The translations under genes were made by a program, and so were the position numbers. 64,000 nt of DNA from positions 248,001 through 312,000 of the forward strand of contig NZ_FOVH01000008.1 of assembly GCF_900115095.1 (NCBI RefSeq). Direction: 5' to 3'. This DNA is from Actinomadura madurae. Lineage in GTDB: Bacteria; Actinomycetota; Actinomycetes; Streptosporangiales; Streptosporangiaceae. The notes below the pieces were generated by a model. The model did no database searches. It was not told the DNA's origin and worked only from the letters and a program-made list of their open reading frames with translations. This document shows, piece by piece, positions 16,356-25,067 of the stretch (positions within the stretch are counted from its first letter, which is position 1; every line of letters begins with the position of its first letter).

Positions 16356-16547
16356 ATGTCGACCCAGACCAAGCTCGTGATCGGCGGCGTCGTCGTCGGC
16401 TTCCTCACCCTGTTCGTGTTCCCCTGGTGGCTCAGCGCGCTGATCATCCTCGGGGTCCTCGGCGCACCGGTCGTCGGGTACATGATGCTCGACCCGTCAC
16501 AGCGCAAGCGGGTCCGCGCGCAGGGCCGCAAGCGGCTGGGCAGCTGA
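16356..16547 (+). CDS. Small membrane protein, 63 residues
   Basis: This short gene has a strong ribosome binding site (ACGGAGG seven bases before ATG 16356). It encodes two hydrophobic segments (KLVIGGVVVGFLTLFVF and LSALIILGVLGAPVVGYMML) followed by a basic tail (SQRKRVRAQGRKRLGS). Small proteins of this style are common near hisN in actinobacteria but I know no function. It ends just before a strong bidirectional hairpin. Confidence 0.75.
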   Translation: MSTQTKLVIGGVVVGFLTLFVFPWWLSALIILGVLGAPVVGYMMLDPSQRKRVRAQGRKRLGS

Positions 16548-16551
16548 GCGC

Positions 16552-16604
16552 CGCCGGAGACGCGTTCCGCCCCGCGGAGTGCCGCGGGGCGGAGGTCTCC
16601 GGCG
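16552..16604. terminator. Bidirectional terminator between convergent genes
   Basis: A long stem is visible. The outer arms are CGCCGGAGAC (16552-16561) and GTCTCCGGCG (16595-16604). The inner arms CCGCCCCGCGG (16567-16577) and CCGCGGGGCGG (16582-16592) are perfect, with an AGTG loop. It lies exactly between the stops of the small membrane gene and the carboxylesterase, so it can end transcription from both sides. Confidence 0.8.
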
Positions 16605-16605
16605 T

Positions 16606-18066
16606 CTAGTCCCAGAGCTCGCGGTCCTCGGCGTGCGGATCGTGGACGACCTTGTCCGCCGGGTCGTCGAACGTTCGCACCGCCCGCGTGGACGGGTCGA
16701 ACCGCTCCCAGCCGGGGTCGCCGCCGGCGGCGAAGTCCACCCACGCGCGGTGCATCCGGTCGGCGAGCGCCTGCGGCGGGTTCGGGCCGGTCATGGGCTC
16801 GCCCGCGGCGCCCAGGTTGTCGAAGACGAAGCCCAGCTCGAGCGCGTGGCAGGCGCCCAGGTCGTGGTTGGGCGACCGCCACGCGAACTCGTACATCCAT
16901 GTCGCGCCGCCCGACGAGGCGTGCCCGGCGGCCGTGCGGTGGGCCGGGATGCGGAACTGGCTGTCGGTGGTGATCGTCGCCAGCAGCTCCCCGGGCGTCA
17001 GGTCCGGGTGGTGGTCGCGGTAGGCGGCGGGCAGGCCCCGGGGGATGCCCATGCCGGCCGTCGTGGCGGCGACCAGTTCCTCGGTGAGGCTCGGGGCGAG
17101 CCCGGTCGGCATCAGGAAGAACCGGAACTCCTCGGACGTGTAGCCGAGGAGCAGGTCCACGTCCCGCCCGGCGCCGGCGGCGATCGCGACCTCGGGGCGG
17201 CGGGCGAGCAGCTCGCCGTCCAGCACCGGCATCAGGGACATCCCGCCCGCGGCCGTGGTGGCGCCCCAGCGCCCGGGGTCGGGCACCATGGACACCTCGG
17301 CGGCGACGGCGCTCTGCACCGGGATGATCTCGGCGGGATCGAGCGCCGCGAACGCCTCGGCGGTCGGCTCGACGCCGAGCCGCGCGGCCATCTCCTTGGT
17401 GACGAGCAGGGCGTCCTCGGGGTCCTGGGCGATGTTGCCGGCGCCGCTCTGCGCGATCGCGCGGTGGAAGAGCCCGAGGTCGAGGGAGAGCAGGGTGGTG
17501 ACGCTCATGGCGCCGGCCGACTCGCCGAAGACGGTGACCCGGGACGGGTCGCCGCCGAAGCCCGCGATGTTGTCGCGGACCCACTCCAGCGCGGCGATCT
17601 GGTCGAGCATCCCCCGGTTGGACGGCGCCCCGGGCAGCTCGGCGAACCCCTCCACGCCGAGCCGGTAGTTGATCGTCACGCAGACGACGCCGTCGCGCGC
17701 GAAGGTGTGCCCGCTGTAGACGGGGATCGCGCCCGACCCGTTCCGGAAGGCGCCGCCGTGGATCCACACCATGACCGGCAGGCCCGAGCCTCCGGGCGTC
17801 CAGACGTTGAGGTTCAGGCAGTCGTCGCCCGGGATCACCGGCTCGTCCAGGAGCATGTCGAAAGGCCGCGGGTAGACGGGCTTGGGGACGGTCGGGCCGT
17901 ACTCGACGGTGTCGCGGACGCCGTCCCACGGTTCGGGCGGGCGCGGCGGCCGGAAGCGGTCCGGCCCGAACGGGGGCGCGGCGTAGGGGATGCCGAGGAA
18001 CGCGGTGACGCCGTCCCGAGCCGTGCCGCGCACCTTGCCCGAGGACGTCCGAACGACCGCCATCAT
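16606..18066 (-). CDS. Type B carboxylesterase/lipase
   Basis: This 486-residue alpha/beta hydrolase of the carboxylesterase family has a catalytic Ser in the FGESAGA elbow near residue 190. The oxyanion-hole HGGAF (VMVWIHGGAF) is near 115, and the family blocks EDCLNLNVW-like (DDCLNLNVWTP) and INYRLG are present. No signal peptide, so it is probably cytoplasmic. ATG 18066 follows GGGAGG by seven bases; ATG 18063 is an alternative. A small palindrome just upstream and a TetR gene 77 bases upstream on the same strand suggest TetR control. Confidence 0.9.
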   Translation of the reverse strand: MMAVVRTSSGKVRGTARDGVTAFLGIPYAAPPFGPDRFRPPRPPEPWDGVRDTVEYGPTVPKPVYPRPFDMLLDEPVIPGDDCLNLNVWTPGGSGLPVMVWIHGGAFRNGSGAIPVYSGHTFARDGVVCVTINYRLGVEGFAELPGAPSNRGMLDQIAALEWVRDNIAGFGGDPSRVTVFGESAGAMSVTTLLSLDLGLFHRAIAQSGAGNIAQDPEDALLVTKEMAARLGVEPTAEAFAALDPAEIIPVQSAVAAEVSMVPDPGRWGATTAAGGMSLMPVLDGELLARRPEVAIAAGAGRDVDLLLGYTSEEFRFFLMPTGLAPSLTEELVAATTAGMGIPRGLPAAYRDHHPDLTPGELLATITTDSQFRIPAHRTAAGHASSGGATWMYEFAWRSPNHDLGACHALELGFVFDNLGAAGEPMTGPNPPQALADRMHRAWVDFAAGGDPGWERFDPSTRAVRTFDDPADKVVHDPHAEDRELWD

Positions 18067-18085
18067 GCCGCCGCCTCCCATTTTA

Positions 18086-18096
18086 GAACGATGTTC
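18086..18096. promoter_or_regulatory. Candidate TetR operator before the carboxylesterase
   Basis: GAAC-GAT-GTTC (18086-18096) is a small perfect inverted repeat in an AT-richer patch, 20 bases upstream of the esterase ATG and within the gap to tetR. Position and form fit an operator, but the arms are only four bases. Confidence 0.35.
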
Positions 18097-18142
18097 GACG
18101 AATCCGAGGGTACGGGACGGGCGGACGCGGCGGAACGGCCCG

Positions 18143-18763
18143 TCAGCCGTTGCCGGGACGCAGCATCCGGGTGAGGTAGTCGCGGGCGAACCGGCGGATC
18201 GCGTCCTCGCCGTCCAGCGCGAGACCGCCGCCCGGGACGAGCAGCAGCGAGACCGCGACCCGCAGCAGCACCTCGGCCACGGTGTCGTGGTCCTCGGCGT
18301 CGCCGGGGCGGGCGCGGCGCAGCCGGTCGGCGAGGATGTCGCGGGCGGCGAGCATCACCGCGCCGCCGTTCATGCTGAGCTGCGGCAGGAACGCCTCCGG
18401 CTCGCTCTCCAGGACGCGCGCCAGCAGCGGGTGCGCGCGGGCGCTGCGCAGCCCCACCACGAACCCCTCGACGACGGCGTCCTCTGGAGAGGGCAGGCCC
18501 TCCGTGGCCTCGGCGATCGCGGTGAGGAACCGGCGGCACTCGCGCAGGATCACGGCCTGGAGCAGCTGGTCCTTCCCGGCGAAGCGCCGGTAGATGGTGG
18601 TGCGCGCGACCCCGGCCCGCTTGGCGACGTCCTCCACGCTGACGCGGCGCAGCCCGTAGCTCTCGAACTCGGCGAGCGCGGCGTCCAGGATGCGCGCGTC
18701 GAGGCCGCCGGCGTCCGCCTCCGGCGCCGCCAGCCGCTCCCGCAGTGTCGCGTCCAAGGTCAT
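18143..18763 (-). CDS. TetR family transcriptional regulator
   Basis: This 206-residue protein has an N-terminal TetR DNA-binding domain: ILDAALAEFESYGLRRVSVE, then the recognition helix region AKRAGVARTTIYRRFAGKDQ. A helical ligand-binding domain follows. The long, AT-richer gap to the divergent MpaB-like gene (18764-18861) probably contains shared promoters and operators. Likely targets are the esterase downstream and the oxygenase across the gap. Ligand unknown; a lipid-like compound fits the neighbours. Confidence 0.88.
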   Translation of the reverse strand: MTLDATLRERLAAPEADAGGLDARILDAALAEFESYGLRRVSVEDVAKRAGVARTTIYRRFAGKDQLLQAVILRECRRFLTAIAEATEGLPSPEDAVVEGFVVGLRSARAHPLLARVLESEPEAFLPQLSMNGGAVMLAARDILADRLRRARPGDAEDHDTVAEVLLRVAVSLLLVPGGGLALDGEDAIRRFARDYLTRMLRPGNG

Positions 18764-18861
18764 AGCCGCACCCTAACCGGCTCGGGGCCCGGCCTCCGCC
18801 TCCCGGGCGCTACACAGTTACAATAATCGTCGTTCTGTAGTTCTGTTGCGTTCTCCCGGCG

Positions 18862-19749
18862 GTGCACATGACAGGCTTGTCTCCTGTGGGGGGACGCCCC
18901 CCCACACCCCCCGGCGGCCCCCTCGGGCCCGGCTCGCTGACCTGGCGATACTTCGGCGACACCCGGATGCTGCTGGTCGGGCCGCGGGCCGCCGTCCTGC
19001 AGAACATGCTCCCCGAGCTGGGCCAGGGCGTCCTCGACCACTCGGTGTTCTTCAGCGAGACGTTCGCGCGGGTGAAGCGGTCCGCCGGGCCGATCCTGAA
19101 CACCGTGTACGGCGGGGAGCGGTCCGCCGAGACGGGCCGGAAGGTGCGCGACTACCACCGCGGCATCAAGGGGACGATGCCGGACGGCTCCCGCTACCAC
19201 GCGCTCGATCCCGAGACCTACTACTGGGCGCACGCGACCTTCCTCGACACCATGCTGTACTGCGTCGAGACGTTCATCCGGCCGCTGACCGAGGCCGAGA
19301 AGCGCCGCGTCTACGAGGAGTCCAAGACCTGGTTCCGGATGTACGGGGTCAGCGACCGGGCCATGCCGGACGACTGGGAGGCGTTCCAGGCGTACTGGAA
19401 GCGGATGCTGGACGAGGTGATCGTCCCGCACCGGACCGCCCGGTACGGCGTCGGCTACGTCACCAAGGGCCTGCCCGCGCCGCCGAGGGTCCCGGCGCCG
19501 CTGTGGCGGGCGGTGTCGCCGCCGCTCGACGCGGTGGCCCGGTTCATCACGGTCGGCGGGCTCCATCCGCGCATGCGGGAGCTGCTGGACCTGCCGTGGA
19601 GCACCGCCGACGAGCGCCGCTACCGGCGGTTCGCGGCGGCCGTCCGGGCGGGGAACCGGGTGTGGCCGCTGCTGCCCGAGGCCGTCCGCTACCTGCCGCA
19701 GGCCCGCCGCGCCTTCCGCCGGGCCCGCCGCGACCGCCGCGCCCGCTAG
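18862..19749 (+). CDS. MpaB/latex-clearing-type oxygenase (DUF2236)
   Basis: This 295-residue protein belongs to the family that includes the rubber oxygenase Lcp catalytic domain and fungal MpaB. It shows RKVRDYHRGIKGTMPDGSRY, the His-containing WAHATFLDTMLYCVE helix and the trailing DLPWSTADERRYRRF, all typical of the family. Lcp members use a b-type heme held by His to cleave or oxidise hydrophobic substrates. No signal peptide is evident and the first 30 residues are Pro/Gly-rich. GTG 18862 or ATG 18868 may be used. Context suggests lipid or isoprenoid oxidation, which is inferred. Confidence 0.82.
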   Translation: MHMTGLSPVGGRPPTPPGGPLGPGSLTWRYFGDTRMLLVGPRAAVLQNMLPELGQGVLDHSVFFSETFARVKRSAGPILNTVYGGERSAETGRKVRDYHRGIKGTMPDGSRYHALDPETYYWAHATFLDTMLYCVETFIRPLTEAEKRRVYEESKTWFRMYGVSDRAMPDDWEAFQAYWKRMLDEVIVPHRTARYGVGYVTKGLPAPPRVPAPLWRAVSPPLDAVARFITVGGLHPRMRELLDLPWSTADERRYRRFAAAVRAGNRVWPLLPEAVRYLPQARRAFRRARRDRRAR

Positions 19750-20567
19750 CGCTCCGCCCCGGGAGCCGACCGGATCCGGGCGTCGTAGGCCTTGCGGGCG
19801 CCGGGGTCGTACTCCAGGAAGATCGTGTCGAGGCCGAGGCGGCGGGAGATCGCCCGCCTGGCCCGGTCGGGGAGCAGCGCGCTCAGCCTGAGCTGCCGGC
19901 CGAGCTTCGCGGGGACGACGACCTGCGGGCGGGGGCGGGCGATCAGCCCGGCGACGGCGGCGGCGACGTCCTCGGGCTCGCAGTTGCGCTGCCCCTTCGG
20001 GCTGCGCGTCCCGGCGACCAGTTCGGTGTTGGTGAACGTGGGCAGGACGGCGCTGACGTGCACGCCCCGGTCCCGCACCTCCAGCCGGGTGGCCTCCGTG
20101 AACGCCAGGACGGCCGCCTTGCCGGCGTTGTAGAGCGCGAGGCCGGGGGTGAACATGACGCCGGCGACCGAGGCCATGTTGATCACGTGGCCCGAACCGC
20201 GCGGCAGCATCCGGCCGAGAGCGAGCTTGGTGCCGAGCATCACGCCGTGCAGGTTGATGTCGACGCACCGGCGGGCGTCGGCGTCACTCTCGCCCGTGAC
20301 CGGCCCGATCGGCATGATCCCCGCATTGTTGATCAGGACGTCGGCGGGCCCGGCGGCCTCCTCGGCGGCGTCGAGGAACGCGGTGAACGACTCGCGGGAC
20401 GTGACGTCCACGGTCAGCCCGGTGACGCCGAGCGACTCCGCGGCCTCCTTGACGGCGGTCCCGTCGATGTCGCCGATGACGACGGTGGCGCCCCTGGCCT
20501 TGAGGGCGCGGGCGGTGGCGAGGCCGATCCCGCGGGCGGCCCCGGTGATCACGACGACCTTGCTCAT
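19746..20567 (-). CDS. Short-chain dehydrogenase/reductase
   Basis: This 273-residue classical SDR has the cofactor motif TGAARGIG at residues 8-15, the NNAG motif (INNAGIMPIG), the catalytic Ser (NMASVAGV) and the YNAGK Tyr/Lys pair. ATG 20567 is five bases after GGAG, so the longer frame is rejected. It lies 13 bases downstream of the P450 stop on the same strand and is probably co-transcribed with it. It likely oxidises a hydroxyl group made by the oxygenases nearby (inferred). Its stop overlaps the convergent MpaB-like gene by four bases. Confidence 0.9.
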   Translation of the reverse strand: MSKVVVITGAARGIGLATARALKARGATVVIGDIDGTAVKEAAESLGVTGLTVDVTSRESFTAFLDAAEEAAGPADVLINNAGIMPIGPVTGESDADARRCVDINLHGVMLGTKLALGRMLPRGSGHVINMASVAGVMFTPGLALYNAGKAAVLAFTEATRLEVRDRGVHVSAVLPTFTNTELVAGTRSPKGQRNCEPEDVAAAVAGLIARPRPQVVVPAKLGRQLRLSALLPDRARRAISRRLGLDTIFLEYDPGARKAYDARIRSAPGAER

Positions 20568-20580
20568 GCGGACTCCAGGC

Positions 20581-21936
20581 TCATCGGGACTCCAGGTGGT
20601 CGAGGCGGACGGGCAGCCCGTCCTTGGGCGAAGGGAGCGACGTGGTGTCAAGCGGCCACTCGTAGCGCGCGGGGACGCTCCAGCGGTACCTCCGCAGCAC
20701 CTGGTGCATGATCGTCTTCACCTGCATCCCGGCGAAGTACAGCCCGATGCACTTGTGCGCGCCGCCGCCGAACGGCGCCCACGCGTACTTGTGCGCCTTG
20801 TCCTCGCGGCGTTCCGGGGAGAACCGGCCGGGGTCGAACCGGTCGGGGTCCGTCCACCACTCGGCCATGTGGTGGTTGCTGAGCATCGGCACGACGACGG
20901 TCGTGCCGGCGGGGACGTGGAAGCCGAGGATGGAGGTGTCCTTGACGACCTTGCGCGGCAGCGCCGGGACGGGCGTGACCATCCGCAGCGACTCCTTCAT
21001 CACCATGTCGATGCCGGTGAAGGCGTCCAGGTCGTCGTAGCCGGGCGGGGCCGCGCCGAGCGCCAGCGACTCCTCGCGGAGGCGCTCCTGCCATTCGGGG
21101 TACTTGGCCAGGTAGTACGCCATCGTCGTCAGCGTGATGGTGGTGGTGTCGTGCGCGGCCATCAGCGCGAAGATCATGTGGTTGACGACGTCCTCGTCGG
21201 TGAACCGCTCGCCGTCGTCGGTCTCGGCCTGGCAGAGCGCCGCGAACAGGTCGTCTCCCCCGTCGCGGCGCTTGGCGGGCAGGTGCCGGCGGAAGAAGTC
21301 CTCCAGCACCCGCCGGGCCCGCAGGCCGCGGTGCCAGCGCAGCCCGGGGACGGCGAACCGGACGTAGGCGGTCCCCGCCCGGACGGCGTCGATGAACGCG
21401 CCGTTGACCCGTGCGCGTTCGGCGTCGTCCAGCTCGACGCCCATGAAGACGTCCGCGGCGAGGTCGAGGGTGAGCTTCTTGAAGTGGTCGTAGACCTTGA
21501 AGCCCTGGCCGGGCTCCCACGACTCGACGCCCGTGACGATGCCGGGCGCCATCGCGTCCATGTAGGCGCGCAGCCGGGGCCGGGTGAAGGCCTGCTGCAT
21601 GATGCGCCGGTGGTGCAGGTGCTCCTCGAAGTCCAGCAGCATGATGCCGCGGTTGAAGAACGGGCCGATGAAGTAGCTCCACGCGGGCCCGTTGGCGAAG
21701 GCCTTGTCCCGGTTGACCAGGACGGTCTCGGCGGCCTCGGGGCCGTGCACGGTGACCGTCCGCTGGCCGAGCAGCCATCCCCACGCGACGGGGCCGTACT
21801 CGTCGTACCGCTTCCTGGCGATGCCGATGGGGTCGCGCATGACGGCGAGCGTGCTGCCGATGTACGGGACGCCGGGCACGCCGGGGACCGGTTTCAGGTC
21901 GCTGCCCTCCGGCGGCGGTGCGAGGACGCTGGCCAT
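20581..21936 (-). CDS. Cytochrome P450
   Basis: This 451-residue P450 has the I-helix oxygen-activation motif AAHDTTT, the K-helix ESLR (ExxR) and the heme-thiolate loop FGGGAHKCIG near residue 392. It has no membrane anchor. The long form and the sequence around EHLHHRRIMQQAF resemble lipid or steroid-type actinobacterial P450s; this is only an impression. ATG 21936 follows GGAGG. It heads a P450-SDR pair, and an inverted repeat just upstream (21955-21979) could be the operator. Confidence 0.93.
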   Translation of the reverse strand: MASVLAPPPEGSDLKPVPGVPGVPYIGSTLAVMRDPIGIARKRYDEYGPVAWGWLLGQRTVTVHGPEAAETVLVNRDKAFANGPAWSYFIGPFFNRGIMLLDFEEHLHHRRIMQQAFTRPRLRAYMDAMAPGIVTGVESWEPGQGFKVYDHFKKLTLDLAADVFMGVELDDAERARVNGAFIDAVRAGTAYVRFAVPGLRWHRGLRARRVLEDFFRRHLPAKRRDGGDDLFAALCQAETDDGERFTDEDVVNHMIFALMAAHDTTTITLTTMAYYLAKYPEWQERLREESLALGAAPPGYDDLDAFTGIDMVMKESLRMVTPVPALPRKVVKDTSILGFHVPAGTTVVVPMLSNHHMAEWWTDPDRFDPGRFSPERREDKAHKYAWAPFGGGAHKCIGLYFAGMQVKTIMHQVLRRYRWSVPARYEWPLDTTSLPSPKDGLPVRLDHLESR

Positions 21937-21954
21937 GGATCCCTCCGGACGCGT

Positions 21955-21979
21955 GCAACAAAAACGCAGATTCTGTTGC
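21955..21979. promoter_or_regulatory. Inverted repeat upstream of the P450 gene
   Basis: GCAACA (21955-21960) and TGTTGC (21974-21979) form a dyad in the AT-richer leader 19 bases before the P450 ATG. A related TTCTGTTGC block occurs upstream of the MpaB-like gene near 18841-18849. Both could be bound by the TetR regulator at 18143-18763. Confidence 0.45.
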
Positions 21980-22036
21980 TTTGTTCTAACGTAGCGGACG
22001 CCGGTAAGTCCAGGCTTACGGCACGTGATCCGGGCG

Positions 22037-24994
22037 TCAGCGGGCCTCCCGGGCGGGCGGCGCCTTCAAGAGGCGCCGCCGGGCCGCCTCCGTCAGCGGC
22101 CGGTACGCGCCCGCCCTGTCGCGGTAGTAGGCGCGCCCGTCGCCCGCGGGCGGGACGCCCTCGTAGCGCAACGGCGCCGTCCGCAGCCGCCGCCCCGCCG
22201 TGACCGGCACCTCGTCCACGATCCGGACGATCGCGGGCCGCAGCGCCGGCTCCACCCGCAGCAGCGCCTCGGACAGGTCGAGCGGCCTCAGCTCGGCCGG
22301 GTCCCGCAGGCTGACGGCCGCCGCGGCCAGTTCCGCGTCCCCCACCGGGATCCCGTAGACCGCGACGGTGTCGATGCAGGGGATGTCGCCGAGCGCGTCC
22401 CGGATCGGGCCGGGCGGGACGATGCCGTCGGCCGTGCGGATCAGCTCCGTCTCCCGGCCGACCAGCCAGAAGTCGCCGGCGGCGTCCCGGCGGAACAGGT
22501 CCCCGGTGATCGTCCAGGCGTCCTCGGGCCGGAAGACGCCGCGCACGGGGCGCGCCGCCGAGCCGATGGCGGCGAGCCGGACGCGGGCGAGCAGCATGCC
22601 GATCTCGCCGGGCTCGCACTCGATCGCGAACCCGTCCGGCCCCTCGGCCAGGCGGCCCTTCTCCAGGTCGTAGCGCGCCGGCCGCACCTCGGCGCTGCCC
22701 GGCAGCGGGCGTCCCAGCGAGCCGGGCTTCTTGCCGCTCAGGTTCACCAGGACGGACTCGCCCTCGGTCGAGGCGTAGAACTCCAGCACGCGCGCCGGGG
22801 CGAACCGCTCCTCGACGCGCCGCCAGAGGTTGCGCGGCATGCCGGAGCCGATGAACAGCCGGACGGCGTGGTGCCGCTCCGCCGGGTTGGGCGGCGCGTT
22901 CACGAGGTCGCCCAGCGAGGTCCAGGTGTAGGACGCGACGGTCACGCCGTAGCGGCGCGCCTCGTCCCAGAACGTCTCGGGATCGTAGGAGCTGGCGAGC
23001 GCGAGCCGGGCGCCGCCCGCGACGGCGCCGCCGAGGCTCATCAGCAGCGCGGACGGGTGCTGGAGCGGCGTGATGCTGTAGACGGTGTCGGACGGCGACA
23101 GCGCCGCCGACGACGCGGTCCCGAACGCCGACAGCGCCCACCGCCGGTTGGTGATCCGGCTGGCCCGCAGCTGCTCGCCGTCGCCCCGGAACACCACGAA
23201 CGCCAGGTCGCCGGCCCGTCCGGGGTTCGGCCGGTACCAGCCGGGCGGCTCGACCCGCTCCGGGTCGATGGCCTCCATGTCCGTCAGCGGGCCGCGGTCG
23301 CCGCGCCCGGCGCCGCCGAGCAGGTACGCCTGGACGCCGTCCAGCTTCGCGGCCCGCGCGGCGTGCTCGGGGTCGGCGATCACCCGGGTCACCCGGCCGA
23401 GGCGCGCCTCCGCCGCCGGGTCGCCGTCGGGGCGCAGCAGCACCGCGACCGCGCCGAGCCGGCTGAGCGCGGCGACCAGCGCGAGCGCGGTGGGCCGGGT
23501 GCCCATCAGCACGCCGACCGGGTCGCCGCGCCGCACCCCGATGTGGATCAGCCCGCGGACGACGGCGTCGATGCGGTGCTTGGCCGCCGCGTGCGTGTAC
23601 GGCCGTCCCCGGTAGAGGAAGAACACCTCGCCGGGCCTGCGGGCGGCCTGCTCGTCCAGCAGCAGTCCCATCGACATGCGGGTGTCGGACTGGATGCGCT
23701 CCAGGCGGGCGAGCCGCGGCAGGTTCTGCGCGGCCTCTCCGGAGAGCTGCCGTGTCCCGTGCACCGCCCGGGACGCGGTCCGGTAGGCCGACCGGGCGGC
23801 GCTCGTCCCGATGCCGCCCGCGAGCTGGAGCGCGTACCCGGCGGGTCCGCCGGGCAGGCCGGCCGGTTCGGCCTCCTCGTCGCCGGTGACGGGCGCGACG
23901 ATCTCCGGCAGGTCGTCCTCGCCCTCGCGCCAGCGCGCCCACGCGGCGACGGCCGGCCACGTCCGCGCGATCGCGAGGCCGCCGACGACGAGCCCGAAGT
24001 GCCCGGCGCGCAGGGCCGCCTCGTACACCTGGGCGCGCGGCGCGGCCCGCCGGATGCCGCGCACCATCGGCGGCGGCGCGATCTCGTCGACCTCGCCGAC
24101 GAACGTCAGGACGGGGCAGGTGATGTCGGCGAGCGTGACGAGCCGGTCGCCGATGACGAAGCCGCCGGTCAGCATCCGGTTGTGCTGGATGAACTGGCGG
24201 ATGAACTCGGCGAGCGCCGGGCCGGGCCACGACACCCAGCCCTCCCGTTCCAGGAACCGCCGCTGCCGCTCGCGCTGCGCGAGCCGCTCCCGGTCGTGCA
24301 GCTGCAGGATGAAGTCGACGCGGGAGCGGACCGACTTGACCGGGCTGAGCAGCTGGAACCCGAGCCGCGTCACCCAGCCGGGCACGGCGAACCCGCCGAG
24401 CAGCCAGTCGGGGACGCGCTCCACGCCCTCGGAGGCGAGCCAGCCGGGCAGCCCGAACGGCAGGCCGACGCTCGTGTCGGCCGGGCTGCCGAACGTCACC
24501 ACCGACGCGACGCCCTCGCTGCGCCGGTACGCGGCGGCCTGGTAGACGAACATGCCGCCCTGCGAGTACCCGGCGAGGTGGACGTCCCGCCCGGTGGCCT
24601 TGCGGATCCGGTCGATCGCGTCGCTGACGGCGAGGACGTGGTCGGTGACGGTGCGCTCCAGCCCGCCGGGCTCGCGCTCGGGCGCGCCGAAGTCCACCAC
24701 CCACGGGTCGACGCCGCGGTCGCGCAGCACCTTCACCGCGCTGACCCGCGAGGAGATGTCGTACACCTCGGCGGTGATCATCAGCGGCGGGACGAGCAGC
24801 ATCACGGGCCCGTCGCCGGACGGCGCGTCCGGGAAGTAGTGCCGCAGCCGGTACACCCGCTGCTCGGTCACCACCTCGCACGGGGAGGCGTCCTCCTCGG
24901 TGTCGAAGCCCCCGAACCGGGCGACCTCCAAGGCGTTCTGGGCGGTTGAGCCCAGGCGGGCACCTAGGCGGAACAGGGTTTTGGCAACAGGCAT
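22037..24994 (-). CDS. Fused alpha/beta hydrolase and acyl-CoA synthetase-like protein
   Basis: This 985-residue two-domain protein has an alpha/beta hydrolase (about 1-380) with nucleophile Ser144 in AGYSQGG and PHA-synthase-like features (VDFGAPE, HFGLVVGG). A flexible region leads into an AMP-binding domain (about 430-985) with ASTEGES, TGDLFRRDAAGDFWLVGRET and a reduced C-terminal lobe. The ATP-gripping P-loop (normally TSGTTGxPKG) is replaced by a sequence around FRGDGEQLRAS, and the C-terminal SGK Lys motif reads TAGRRLR. The ligase half may therefore not adenylate. Similar fusions occur in mycolic-acid relatives. Encoded next to a FAAL-like gene. Confidence 0.85.
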   Translation of the reverse strand: MPVAKTLFRLGARLGSTAQNALEVARFGGFDTEEDASPCEVVTEQRVYRLRHYFPDAPSGDGPVMLLVPPLMITAEVYDISSRVSAVKVLRDRGVDPWVVDFGAPEREPGGLERTVTDHVLAVSDAIDRIRKATGRDVHLAGYSQGGMFVYQAAAYRRSEGVASVVTFGSPADTSVGLPFGLPGWLASEGVERVPDWLLGGFAVPGWVTRLGFQLLSPVKSVRSRVDFILQLHDRERLAQRERQRRFLEREGWVSWPGPALAEFIRQFIQHNRMLTGGFVIGDRLVTLADITCPVLTFVGEVDEIAPPPMVRGIRRAAPRAQVYEAALRAGHFGLVVGGLAIARTWPAVAAWARWREGEDDLPEIVAPVTGDEEAEPAGLPGGPAGYALQLAGGIGTSAARSAYRTASRAVHGTRQLSGEAAQNLPRLARLERIQSDTRMSMGLLLDEQAARRPGEVFFLYRGRPYTHAAAKHRIDAVVRGLIHIGVRRGDPVGVLMGTRPTALALVAALSRLGAVAVLLRPDGDPAAEARLGRVTRVIADPEHAARAAKLDGVQAYLLGGAGRGDRGPLTDMEAIDPERVEPPGWYRPNPGRAGDLAFVVFRGDGEQLRASRITNRRWALSAFGTASSAALSPSDTVYSITPLQHPSALLMSLGGAVAGGARLALASSYDPETFWDEARRYGVTVASYTWTSLGDLVNAPPNPAERHHAVRLFIGSGMPRNLWRRVEERFAPARVLEFYASTEGESVLVNLSGKKPGSLGRPLPGSAEVRPARYDLEKGRLAEGPDGFAIECEPGEIGMLLARVRLAAIGSAARPVRGVFRPEDAWTITGDLFRRDAAGDFWLVGRETELIRTADGIVPPGPIRDALGDIPCIDTVAVYGIPVGDAELAAAAVSLRDPAELRPLDLSEALLRVEPALRPAIVRIVDEVPVTAGRRLRTAPLRYEGVPPAGDGRAYYRDRAGAYRPLTEAARRRLLKAPPAREAR

Positions 24995-25067
24995 CGTCGA
25001 CCTCTCGCAGCGTCAACGCCATGTTGTCCTGTTATCACTGGCTTTAGCAATTACGCCGGTGCGGTGC

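Noticed and set aside
22025..24949. 974-codon open frame on the plus strand
   Set aside because: It is the mirror of the fused hydrolase-ligase on the minus strand. The minus-strand product has clear domain motifs and the plus frame shows low-complexity Arg/Gly/Pro sequence typical of GC-rich shadow frames.
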